A DNA stretch of 64,000 bases from UMGS1649 sp045604405. GTDB taxonomy: Bacteria; Bacillota; Clostridia; TANB77; CAG-465. This document shows positions 18,453 through 26,124 of the stretch, one piece after another. A program made the translations under genes and the position numbers. The stretch's first letter is position 1, and every line of letters starts with the position of its first letter. The notes beneath the pieces are model-generated. The model made no database searches and was not told the DNA's origin. It worked only from the letters and a program-made list of their open reading frames with translations. Where the stretch lies: NCBI GenBank assembly GCA_045604405.1, contig JAZUNZ010000003.1, positions 1 to 64,000 on the forward strand. Reading direction: 5' to 3'.

Positions 18453-19616
18453 ATGAATTTTGACAAAGAAATTAATAGGTATAATACAAATAGTTTAAAA
18501 TATGATTTTAAAGAAGATAAGGGAAAGCCTAATGACGTTTTTCCTATGTGGGTTGCTGATATGGATTTTAAATGTCCAAATGAAATATTAGATGACTTAC
18601 ATAAAAGAATTGATTTAGGAGTTTTTGGATATTCAAAAAACGATAAAAATTATTTTAAGGCAATAGAAAATTGGTATCTAAAAAATTTCGATACCCAACT
18701 AAAACAAGATTGGCTTATAACAACTCCTGGAGTAGTTTTTGCACTAGCAACAGCAGTTAAAACACTAACTAATAAAAATGATTATATATTAATTAATAAT
18801 CCGGTTTACTATCCGTTTAGTGAAGTAATTGAAGATAATGGAAGGAAAGTTATAAGTAGCAATTTAATATTAGAAGATTCTCACTATGAAATTGATTTTA
18901 AAGATTTTGAAAATAAAATAAAGGAATATAATATAAAGTTATATTTATTATGCTCTCCTCATAATCCAGTTGGAAGAGTTTGGACTAAAAACGAATTAGA
19001 TAAGATTATTGATATTTGTAAACGTAACAATGTTTTTATTGTATCTGATGAAGTACATAGTGATTTTGTATGGGAAGGAAAACATATATGTTTATTAAAT
19101 TATAAAGATTATTTAGATAATATGATTGTTTGTACTGCACCTAGCAAAACGTTTAATCTAGCAGGTATGCAAGTATCTAATATTTTTATCCCTAATGCTG
19201 ATATAAGAAATAAATTTCAACTAGAATTATGGAATACCGGTTATAGTTTAATAAATATAATGGGACTTACTGCTTGTGAATCAGCATATACCAAGGGCGA
19301 AGAATGGCTTAAAGAACTAAAAGCATATTTAAAAAGTAATATTGAATTTGTAAACAACTTTTTAAAAGAGAAATTGCCAAAAATAAAGTTGTTAAAACCT
19401 GAAGGAACATATTTATTATGGTTAGATTTTAATGAACTAAATCTTTTAGATGATGAAATTAACGATTTAATGCTTAATAAAGCTAAACTATGGTTGGATA
19501 ATGGTACAATGTTTGGAGAAACAGGAAAAGGCTTCCAAAGATTAAATGTTGCATTACCTAGACCTAAACTAAAATGGGCAATGGAACAATTAGAAAATAC
19601 TTTTAAAAATTATTAA
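18453..19616 (+). CDS. PatB/MalY-type PLP-dependent C-S lyase
   Basis: A 387-aa fold-type I aminotransferase family enzyme of the MalY/PatB cystathionine beta-lyase group, which cleaves carbon-sulfur bonds in cystathionine or cysteine conjugates. Visible: FPMWVADMDF near the start, NPVYYPF, CSPHNPVGRVWT, DEVHSDFVW (PLP-binding Asp) and APSKTFNLAGMQ with the Schiff-base Lys. Start ATG 18453 follows AGGTGA; the longer frame from 18372 lacks a ribosome site. It is cargo of the mobile element, directly behind the repeat array. Codon use is AT-rich like the element's other genes. Confidence 0.85.
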   Translation: MNFDKEINRYNTNSLKYDFKEDKGKPNDVFPMWVADMDFKCPNEILDDLHKRIDLGVFGYSKNDKNYFKAIENWYLKNFDTQLKQDWLITTPGVVFALATAVKTLTNKNDYILINNPVYYPFSEVIEDNGRKVISSNLILEDSHYEIDFKDFENKIKEYNIKLYLLCSPHNPVGRVWTKNELDKIIDICKRNNVFIVSDEVHSDFVWEGKHICLLNYKDYLDNMIVCTAPSKTFNLAGMQVSNIFIPNADIRNKFQLELWNTGYSLINIMGLTACESAYTKGEEWLKELKAYLKSNIEFVNNFLKEKLPKIKLLKPEGTYLLWLDFNELNLLDDEINDLMLNKAKLWLDNGTMFGETGKGFQRLNVALPRPKLKWAMEQLENTFKNY

Positions 19617-19624
19617 TAGTAAAA

Positions 19625-19659
19625 AAAGAGCCTATTCTGAAAAACAGAATAAGCTCTTT
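19625..19659. terminator. Terminator of the C-S lyase gene
   Basis: A 15-bp stem with one mismatch (19625-19639 with 19645-19659), flanked by T on the plus strand and A/T on the minus side; shared by the converging gene at 19666. Confidence 0.8.
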
Positions 19660-19665
19660 TGGATA

Positions 19666-20109
19666 TTACTGGTTGAAATACTCTTCTCTGATCCAGTCCG
19701 ACACACAAGGCATCACCTTTATATCATCTTCACTCTTCTTCGTGAGAGTAATTCGGATATATGTTTCGAACGGGAGCGTATACTTTTCCCCTTCGGGAAG
19801 AGCCGGCAGTTTCTGCAGAACTTCTGCGAGGTTATCGTTAGCGTCATCCATAATGCTGCCAAGAGGTCGTACTTGTCCACACTCGAACATATACTCCACA
19901 CATTCATCAACTTCAATCTCCTGAAGCTTGTTAAATATGTGGTTGTTAAGTTCTTTCTTGAACAATTCTTTTACCTCTTCAGAAGCTTCTTTGTAGTCAT
20001 ACATATGCATTGTAACAGTTATGATACTGTCAACTGCACTTGAACTACTTTCTTCAGCGATAACCCGTACATTGAGTCTACTTGCGATTGCATTCAGTAA
20101 TTTTTCCAT
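19666..20109 (-). CDS. Hypothetical 147-aa protein, codon-atypical, in-frame CGG
   Basis: No recognised family. Soluble, acidic, predicted alpha/beta, with a serine run near residue 22 and three cysteines. GGAGG precedes ATG. Its codon use (many C/G-ending codons) stands out from AT-rich neighbours, even though it sits inside the mobile element. Codon 15 (20065-20067) is CGG and must be read as sense to give the protein. A 9-bp inverted repeat lies over its leader (20154-20182). Confidence 0.6.
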   Translation of the reverse strand: MEKLLNAIASRLNVRVIAEESSSSAVDSIITVTMHMYDYKEASEEVKELFKKELNNHIFNKLQEIEVDECVEYMFECGQVRPLGSIMDDANDNLAEVLQKLPALPEGEKYTLPFETYIRITLTKKSEDDIKVMPCVSDWIREEYFNQ

Positions 20110-20153
20110 AGTGTTTCCTCCTAAAAAATTTTTTATAATAATGACTGACTGCG

Positions 20154-20182
20154 GTGTAAAACGGAGTTATAATGTTTTACAC
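20154..20182 (-). promoter_or_regulatory. Inverted repeat in the leader of the 147-aa gene
   Basis: GTGTAAAAC and GTTTTACAC form a perfect 9-bp inverted repeat with an 11-base centre. It sits just downstream of a minus-strand TATAAT (about 20190), a position typical of a repressor operator. Inference only. Confidence 0.5.
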
Positions 20183-20279
20183 ATATCTATTATACCATAT
20201 TTTACATAAAATTGCAAAAATGATAATTAGATTGTATGAGTTTTTTTCGTTGGGGTTTTCCTTAGATTTCAACATTTTT

Positions 20280-21967
20280 AAGCACTAGGCTATAATTTGA
20301 TTCAACTTTACTTGATTTAAACTAACTTTTGTTTACTATATTATTTATTTAAAAACAACCTTAATAAGCCAAAATTTACTCGTTTTTTGACTTTTTATCT
20401 TTAGTTTATTAACTTTAATTCACTACATTTTTTACCTCTTAATATTTCTTTCATTTCTTGTTTTATAGTATCACTTGTTATATTTTCTAAAATCTTTGCT
20501 GTTCCTGCATACCTTATTTCTTGGTATTTTATTTTAGATATTTTCTTTGGCTCAGGAACCCTTTGAGCTAATTCTTCTTTTATTTTTTCTTCTGCTTTTC
20601 TGGTAATTATTTCTTTTATTGTTCCATTCATTTTATTCATTATTACCTTTAACATGGCTTCAGCACCTTCTAATGACCAGCTTGTTCTATTCTTTTTCAT
20701 TCTGTCCCTACATACACAGTACATATGGCTTTCCTCTGAGCCTAGTGATGGTAACTTTTCTTTGTTTTCTTCCAATTGTTCTTCTTTGTAGCCTAATTTA
20801 TATTGATATCTTATTATGCTTTCTTTGTTGTTCTTCAAATATTCTTCTAATTCTTTTACTTTTTCTAATTCTTCTATTTTGTTGTCCGTTTCTAGTTCTA
20901 CTTTATAATTATATATTAAACTAAATATGTCTTGAGCTTCCTCGGTGTAAACTATTTCCTGCATCTTCTTTAAATATTCTTCATCACTTACTGCTAGGTA
21001 TATTTTCTTTTGGATATGTGCCATATCTAATTGAAATATCTCTTTTGAACCTTCTACTATTGTTCCTGTCCAATCAGCCCCATCTCCATTTATTACTATA
21101 TTTTTTATTGTATATTCCTTGTATGTCGTTCCTATTGTAGCATCTTCGATTCTTTTTAATTCACTTGCTTTTGAGGCTGTTCCCACTATTATTTTATTTT
21201 TTAATTTAAAATCATTAGTATATCTTGGTGTTTTTCCTTCATGTATTACAGCTATTTTTAATTCAATTCCATTTTTCTTCTTTTTACTTTTTTTCTTCTT
21301 AAAATGTTTTACTTTAAATTTCTTTTTCCCTTTATGTTTTTTTGACCTTTGTTTCTTAATATAAATCCCATCATGCTCGCAAAAAACATACTCTGTTTCT
21401 TTGGTTCCTTCGATTTTTCCTTGTTCATACAGTTTTATTTTTTCTTCTTCTAATTTCTTTATTTTTTCTCCTAATGCTATTACTATATTTCTTACTGCAG
21501 TATAGGTTATAATACTATCTGTATCTTCTGAAACTGTTTTGGCTGTTTCTCTATATGATTTTTTTGTTATTTCTCTCACTATCATTTCTACTACACTTTG
21601 AGAATACTGTCCTATATTATTTATTTCTAGTAATTCGTCCAGCAAATAGACATATTTTTTACCACCATTTATTTCCATTTGATATCTTCTTCTATAAAAT
21701 TCTATTTCACCAAGTCTAGTTTTTATCGTTGTTTTCTGACTATCTTTTATCTTAAAAATTTCTTTATCTCTATACTTTTTTATTAATTTATCTATTAATT
21801 TTAATTCATCTTTGATTAGGTTTCTTCCTAATTCCATCATTTTTTTGTAAGTATTTTCTTCTAAACTATTGAAATCCATTTTCTCTTTTGATATTATTTC
21901 CATAAACAAAAGCACCTCACATATATATTGATTTGTAAGCTAAACCAATTATATATTTAGTGCTTTT
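20280..21967. mobile_element. ISLre2-family insertion sequence
   Basis: About 1.69 kb around one transposase. Imperfect terminal inverted repeats are visible: AAGCACTAGGCTATAATT at 20280 and, on the other strand, AAGCACTAAATATATAATT from 21967 inward. I could not identify a target duplication. It is nested in the larger serine-recombinase element. Confidence 0.7.
20401..21903 (-). CDS. ISLre2-family transposase (UPF0236)
   Basis: A 500-aa transposase of the ISLre2/UPF0236 family: an N-terminal helical region, a segment TRLGEIEFYRRRY, a lysine-rich basic stretch (KHKGKKKFKVKHFKKKK near 200) and INGDGADW with an acidic residue in the catalytic core. The C-terminal SLEGAEAMLK and EIRYAGTA regions are family-typical. 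Start ATG 21903 follows GAGGTG; a GTG twelve bases earlier lies inside that ribosome site. The frame is intact, so the IS may be active. Confidence 0.85.
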   Translation of the reverse strand: MEIISKEKMDFNSLEENTYKKMMELGRNLIKDELKLIDKLIKKYRDKEIFKIKDSQKTTIKTRLGEIEFYRRRYQMEINGGKKYVYLLDELLEINNIGQYSQSVVEMIVREITKKSYRETAKTVSEDTDSIITYTAVRNIVIALGEKIKKLEEEKIKLYEQGKIEGTKETEYVFCEHDGIYIKKQRSKKHKGKKKFKVKHFKKKKSKKKKNGIELKIAVIHEGKTPRYTNDFKLKNKIIVGTASKASELKRIEDATIGTTYKEYTIKNIVINGDGADWTGTIVEGSKEIFQLDMAHIQKKIYLAVSDEEYLKKMQEIVYTEEAQDIFSLIYNYKVELETDNKIEELEKVKELEEYLKNNKESIIRYQYKLGYKEEQLEENKEKLPSLGSEESHMYCVCRDRMKKNRTSWSLEGAEAMLKVIMNKMNGTIKEIITRKAEEKIKEELAQRVPEPKKISKIKYQEIRYAGTAKILENITSDTIKQEMKEILRGKKCSELKLIN

Positions 21968-22032
21968 GTTTTTCTATATTTATTTAAAATCTTTTTTATT
22001 TTTCCCCAAATTATTTAACTCATATAATTAGA

Positions 22033-22341
22033 TTAGCATCTTCCTATACATTCAAAAATCAAATTAATTGCATCCATAAAACCTATACTATAAAACTTTT
22101 CATTTTCATAAGATCCAATTACATTTATTCTATCTATGTAGCTGTCTAAACTATCCTTTACTATTTCTTTAGCTTTTTCATCATCTGATAATCTATCAAT
22201 TTTTTCTAATAACATTGTGTAAGTATCATTTTTAGTAACAAGTCTTTTTATTCTTTCTTTATCGGTTTCTGTTAAAGTACATAAGTTTTCCTCTCTACAT
22301 TCAAATAATTCATTTAATACGGTTTTGTCTACATTATACAT
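22033..22341 (-). CDS. Hypothetical 102-aa element protein (possibly DUF6809-like)
   Basis: A helical protein common in style to small genes of clostridial mobile elements. The C-terminal pattern (ENEKFYSIGFMDAINLIFECI) and the central LLEKIDRLSDDEK resemble DUF6809-type proteins, with low certainty. AAGGAGG precedes ATG. It is driven by a promoter that shares its spacer with the recombinase promoter, so the two are likely co-regulated. Confidence 0.55.
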   Translation of the reverse strand: MYNVDKTVLNELFECREENLCTLTETDKERIKRLVTKNDTYTMLLEKIDRLSDDEKAKEIVKDSLDSYIDRINVIGSYENEKFYSIGFMDAINLIFECIGRC

Positions 22342-22367
22342 ATTTACTACCTCCTTAATTTACTGGT

Positions 22368-22396
22368 AGTATAACGTGCTCAATTTAATTTGTCAG
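22368..22396 (-). promoter_or_regulatory. Promoter of the 102-aa gene with shared spacer motif
   Basis: Minus strand CTGACA (22391-22396), 17 bp, TATACT (22368-22373). The spacer AATTAAATTGAGCACGT matches the recombinase promoter spacer at 14 of 17 positions, with TTGAGCACGT identical. Confidence 0.65.
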
Positions 22397-22429
22397 CCCA
22401 TTTAATTAAATTTTTCTAATTTTTTATAA

Positions 22430-22690
22430 AAGTATTTTTACTATCGTGTATAGTAAAAATACTCACAGCAAAATTTTAATTTTGCGTTCGAATAACCAGG
22501 GTAATTTCTTTTACTCTTTATTCGCCAGCATGGCTCATAGAGCCACAAATTGCTGTTTAGTGAAAAATCCCTAATACCCTTTTTAGCCCGCTGGGAGAAT
22601 TTTTTATTTACAAAAATAAAAAAGAGAGAAGCGACCTCAGCCAACTTCTCCCCCCACTTTCTCGTGGAATTTAATTGCATATATATTATA
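22430..22690 (-). other. Structured, GC-richer segment of the element (possible ncRNA or leader)
   Basis: Between the 102-aa gene and the Abi gene. It begins on its promoter-distal side with a perfect 13-bp hairpin (22432-22444 with 22450-22462) and holds a palindrome TGGCTC-ATA-GAGCCA (22531-22545) and G-rich/C-rich runs around 22640-22665. A 79-codon open frame crosses it on the minus strand (22441-22680), with no convincing ribosome site and odd composition. Its base composition differs sharply from flanking AT-rich DNA. I read it as a structured RNA or regulatory DNA rather than a gene; this is inference. Confidence 0.45.
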
Positions 22691-22761
22691 CAATAAATAA
22701 AATTTATTGTAAATACATATCTATAATATTTTATGATTTTTTTTTAAATTTATTATTATTT

Positions 22762-24291
22762 TTATACAATATTAATAAAAAATTTTTCATCAATACCTGT
22801 AAATTGTGTATATCTTTTTGATTCTAAAAATGGTTTATATTTAGATTCTTTAGTAACAACTTTTATTTTATTTGCTTTTTTTATAATAGAATTTTTTATA
22901 GTTTTTAATTGACTATTTTTTTCGTTTAAAATTCTTTTATATGAACTTTTATTCTCAATTTTAGCAATAATGTCTTTACATTCTAAATCGAATTGTTTTA
23001 ATTGTTCTATCTCCTCTAGTAATTGAATACAATTTTCTGCATTTTCAATTTCTAATTTTTTCTCGTTTAATAAAACATTATACTTTATAAATATAGACTT
23101 TAATTCATTATAGAAATTTGTATTTTTATCTATATTCTTTAGGATTTTATATATTATATATATTATTTTTGATAAATTAAAATTAGTATAATTATTTCTA
23201 TTAAAATTATCTTCTCCAAAATAATCAGATAAATTTCTCATTAGTTTTGCATTTAAACTTATTTGTTGCTTATATTTTGGTATTGAATTTCCATCTGCAG
23301 TTTTTCTATTTTTACTTACCTTCGGTAATTCATATTCAAATGGATATCTTCTCGTTATGTCAAAAGAATCTATATTATAGCAATATATTGGCTGATTGTG
23401 TGCAAGCATATTTCTAAATTCACCTAAATAACACAATATTGTTTTAAATGTATTAATTTGTGATTCCTCTTTATCTCTAATTTTCTCACTCTTTCCTTTT
23501 TTATCCTTAGTTATATTTAATTGAGTAAAAAAGTTTGTACAATTTAAAAATATATTTCTAGAATCTTCCTCCCTTAAATTTGCTATTGCATAATATGTTT
23601 GATTCATTGCTAATTCATTAATTATAATCCAATATGGTACTGTTAAATTTTGTTCTCTTTTTCTTTTTATTGGTTTTGATTTTGTATTATCATATTTGTC
23701 TATTATTAATTTCATAGTATCAAATGCTTTATTTTTTATTGATGATGTATTATAGTTATACATGTTAACTAAATAATCTGCTTTAGCATTATTATCATTT
23801 AAATATGAGATAAAAATATTTTTCATGCTTTCCTCTATAATCAAAGTATATTTTAAAAGCATTAATCTTAGTTCATGTTCAAACTTATACATCCTTACAA
23901 AGTCACCATATTTTGTTGTATTGCTATACTTATGCAAATGATATTGGATTTGTCTTATGTTTTCCTCTTTTTCTGTTAATGAATTAGCTTTCAATCCATA
24001 TTTTTCACATATTTTATCACATATTTTTTCATATAGTTGTTCTGGTTTTACATCTGGTTTTATTTTGAAAATATCTCTATAGAAATCGATATTTTTATTT
24101 TGTAATATATTATTTCTAATTGTATCTATGTACTCAATATCTTTAACAAATAAATTCTTATATGCATTTACAACTTGATAATAGCTATATCTTCTAAATA
24201 AAGCCTTTTCACCTTTGTCAAATTTTATTTGCTTTAATTCTAATGTTTCAATTAATTTATTTGTGCTATTAGTATTCAAACTTTTTAACAA
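22762..24291 (-). CDS. AbiD/AbiF-like abortive infection protein (Abi_2, HEPN)
   Basis: A 509-aa protein with the Abi_2 pattern: KFEHELRLMLLKYTLIIEESM near residue 137, VPYWIIINELAMNQTYYAIANL in mid-protein (split motif), and FRNMLAHNQPIY near 290, whose R-x4-H is the HEPN ribonuclease motif. Lactococcal AbiD/AbiF proteins of this family abort phage infection. The C-terminal third is a lysine-rich coiled coil not typical of the core family. Start is uncertain: TTG 24291 directly abuts GGAG, while TTG 24279 has long spacing. Defence cargo of the mobile element. Confidence 0.75.
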   Translation of the reverse strand: MLKSLNTNSTNKLIETLELKQIKFDKGEKALFRRYSYYQVVNAYKNLFVKDIEYIDTIRNNILQNKNIDFYRDIFKIKPDVKPEQLYEKICDKICEKYGLKANSLTEKEENIRQIQYHLHKYSNTTKYGDFVRMYKFEHELRLMLLKYTLIIEESMKNIFISYLNDNNAKADYLVNMYNYNTSSIKNKAFDTMKLIIDKYDNTKSKPIKRKREQNLTVPYWIIINELAMNQTYYAIANLREEDSRNIFLNCTNFFTQLNITKDKKGKSEKIRDKEESQINTFKTILCYLGEFRNMLAHNQPIYCYNIDSFDITRRYPFEYELPKVSKNRKTADGNSIPKYKQQISLNAKLMRNLSDYFGEDNFNRNNYTNFNLSKIIYIIYKILKNIDKNTNFYNELKSIFIKYNVLLNEKKLEIENAENCIQLLEEIEQLKQFDLECKDIIAKIENKSSYKRILNEKNSQLKTIKNSIIKKANKIKVVTKESKYKPFLESKRYTQFTGIDEKFFINIV

Positions 24292-24360
24292 CTCCTTTAT
24301 TTATAAGTCTGTTTTTTAACGCATTTATAATATCATATAATTAGTGAAATTTCTACAATT

Positions 24361-24864
24361 TTAACCCTTTTTATCAAATAGATTTGCATTAGCATATAAA
24401 CTTTCAAAAAATTCATCTGGATAATCTCGCCCCTTATATCCTGGATTATAATTTTTTTCTCCCTTTTTATTAGTTATATTATTATTTCTTATATTATTAT
24501 CTTCCGTATTTTGATGGATAGCCTGTCCATTTTTTGATGGATACATATGTCCATTATTTAATGGATATGGTACATCATTTAAATAAATTTTTCTCTTAAT
24601 TATTCGTTGATTTTCATTCCTAATAACGTCTCGAATTATAAATTTTTTCTCCTCTAAATGTGTTATCCAACTCGATACTGTTTTTCGATTTACACCTAAT
24701 TTTTCAGCTAAATATTCATTGCTTGCAAAACAATATCCTTCTTTGCATGTAAGAGATGTTATTATTGCATATATCAATTTTTCATTTGGTTTTAATTCTT
24801 TATTATATAAAACTGTTGCAGGAATTACTGAATAATATCCTATTCTATTTTCATTTTCTTTCAT
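24361..24864 (-). CDS. Helix-turn-helix protein, replication/plasmid type
   Basis: A 167-aa protein whose first 90 residues form a winged helix-turn-helix (KPNEKLIYAIITSLT, then YLAEKLGVNRKTVSSWITHLEEK). The remainder is asparagine-rich and low complexity. This architecture is common for small replication- or transfer-associated regulators of clostridial mobile elements. ATG 24864 follows GGAGTGG; the earlier ATG at 24900 lacks a site. It is the last gene before the right junction. Confidence 0.6.
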   Translation of the reverse strand: MKENENRIGYYSVIPATVLYNKELKPNEKLIYAIITSLTCKEGYCFASNEYLAEKLGVNRKTVSSWITHLEEKKFIIRDVIRNENQRIIKRKIYLNDVPYPLNNGHMYPSKNGQAIHQNTEDNNIRNNNITNKKGEKNYNPGYKGRDYPDEFFESLYANANLFDKKG

Positions 24865-24907
24865 TTTTACCACTCCAATTCTAGCAGCATTTTTTTGCAT
24901 AAAAAAA

Positions 24908-24938
24908 CAGAATATTTCTTTAATATCGAAATACTCTG
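24908..24938. terminator. Hairpin near the right end of the element
   Basis: An 11-bp stem with one mismatch (24908-24918 with 24928-24938). It is either a terminator protecting the right end or part of the recombinase recognition arm. Confidence 0.4.
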
Positions 24939-25002
24939 TAACATAGATGATTACTGCGTTTTATTAAATTATTTTTGTGGTTGGAAGTTTTTAAGGTCCA
25001 CA

Positions 25003-25467
25003 GGCATTGACCTTAACCTACAATTCCCTGCACGTTGGGAAAACGCTCGAGAAATTAAATTTTCTCAAGGCTATACAACTTATGCTCCAAGAGACTTTGT
25101 TGGAAACTTCCCTCTAGAAGCTCCAGAGTCATTAGCTCTTTATGACTTTACTTTAAATAACCGCTTTGACCTTATGCTTACATATCATTCCCAAGGGGAA
25201 GTAATCTTTTGGAAATTTTTAGACTATGATCCTCCTTACGCCTTAGAAATAGGGGAAGTATTTGCAAATTTAAGTGAATATTCACTAGAAGACACCCCAT
25301 ATTCTTCTAGTTTTGCTGGGTTTAAAGATTGGTTTATTCAAAATTATAATTTGCCTGGATATACCGTTGAAGTAGGATCTGGTACTAATCCTCTACCTAT
25401 TTCTCAATTTGATGTTATATATGAAGATAATATTGGTATTCTTGTTACAGCCCCATTCTTAATATAG
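25003..25467 (+). pseudogene. M14 peptidoglycan carboxypeptidase, 3' part
   Basis: Resumes the gene cut at 15880: GIDLNLQFPARWENARE, then LTYHSQGEV with the third zinc-ligand His, and YTVEVGSGTNPLP with the catalytic Glu of M14 peptidases. The open frame reaches back to 24895 through element DNA but has no ribosome site, so this piece is probably not expressed. Excising the element at GG or GA rejoins both parts in frame. Followed by a strong terminator. Confidence 0.85.
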
Positions 25468-25469
25468 AA

Positions 25470-25499
25470 AAAGTTCCTAGATAATAATCTAGGAACTTT
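25470..25499. terminator. Bidirectional terminator after the M14 3' part
   Basis: Perfect 13-bp stem (25470-25482 with 25487-25499), 4-nt loop, T tracts on both strands. Confidence 0.88.
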
Positions 25500-25503
25500 A
25501 GAT

Positions 25504-25902
25504 TTAAGCTACTGTTACAGCATCGAGGAACTTAGCTTTTTCTTCTTCAGGCAGAAGTTTAAATATTTGTGCAATGTCTTCAGAATCGTATTCCTTTGTA
25601 GGAACCATAATACGTCTTAACATCTGTGCAAGCTCATCATTGTCGCCCGCATAAAGTTGATATCTGAAAAATTCAGATATACAATTCATGAAATCTGCAT
25701 TTACAAAATTCATGTACTGTCTTACATCCTCTTCTGAAACCCCTAGCTTGTTTGCCGTTTCTTCGATGATTTCATTGTAAAAGCGCTTTACATCTCTTAA
25801 GCCGATTCCGTACCGCTTTTCTTCTAACTCTATAGTAGCAGTCAAGCGACTTAAATCTTCAACCGGTTTCCACTTCATTTTAAGTAAATCCATAGTATTC
25901 AT
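25504..25902 (-). CDS. Hypothetical 132-aa protein, codon-atypical, in-frame CGG
   Basis: An all-helical soluble protein of unknown family, acidic, with no cysteine motif. GGAGAAAAGG lies before ATG, and the promoter at 25979-26007 leaves a leader of about 70 bases. Codon use is more G/C-rich than neighbours. Codon 30 (25813-25815) is CGG; a +1 shift there stops within six codons, so CGG must be read as sense. Confidence 0.65.
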   Translation of the reverse strand: MNTMDLLKMKWKPVEDLSRLTATIELEEKRYGIGLRDVKRFYNEIIEETANKLGVSEEDVRQYMNFVNADFMNCISEFFRYQLYAGDNDELAQMLRRIMVPTKEYDSEDIAQIFKLLPEEEKAKFLDAVTVA

Positions 25903-25978
25903 TTGCCTTTTCTCCTTCTAAATTATTAGTATTATGGTTAATGCACCATCTCAGGATTGCGCGCCGACATGCAATAAA

Positions 25979-26007
25979 ATTATATCACAAACGGCGTCAA
26001 ATGTAAA
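25979..26007 (-). promoter_or_regulatory. Promoter of the 132-aa gene
   Basis: Minus strand TTTACA (26002-26007), 17 bp, TATAAT (25979-25984). Confidence 0.6.
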
Positions 26008-26076
26008 GTGTTTATTTGTATTTTATGCCTTTTGGTCATATATTATTACTTTTTGTGCCTTTTTAATGTTTAAATA

Positions 26077-26101
26077 GCTCCTAGATTAATATCTAGAAGC
26101 G
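26077..26101 (-). terminator. Terminator after the 466-aa membrane protein gene
   Basis: A 10-bp stem with one mismatch around CTAGAT/ATCTAG, just past the stop of the minus-strand gene at 26125. Its core is similar to the terminator at 25470. Confidence 0.55.
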
Positions 26102-26124
26102 ATTATTTGTTTTATTTTAACATT

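Larger units (their letters stand above)
15876..25010. mobile_element. ~9.1 kb serine-recombinase element inserted in the M14 gene
   Basis: The M14 coding sequence runs to GGT-GTG-GAT (GVD) near 15883 and resumes at GGC-ATT-GAC (GID) near 25003, followed by LNLQFP. The large serine recombinase lies at the left end facing inward from the junction, the usual position. Aligning the two junctions in frame leaves only GG (15875-15876 / 25003-25004) or GA (15881-15882 / 25009-25010) as identical dinucleotides, so the crossover is probably one of them. Cargo: PatB-like lyase, Abi protein, HTH protein, orphan genes, an IS and a repeat array. No conjugation genes are visible, so it would be mobilised in trans or only integrative. 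Confidence 0.82.

Noticed and set aside
20280..21967. The IS as the agent that split the M14 gene
   Set aside because: Its ends lie well inside the 9.1 kb element, and the junctions with M14 are next to the recombinase and the HTH gene instead.
22441..22680. 79-codon open frame on the minus strand as a gene
   Set aside because: No ribosome site, composition unlike neighbours, and the region is dominated by hairpins. Described as a structured segment instead.
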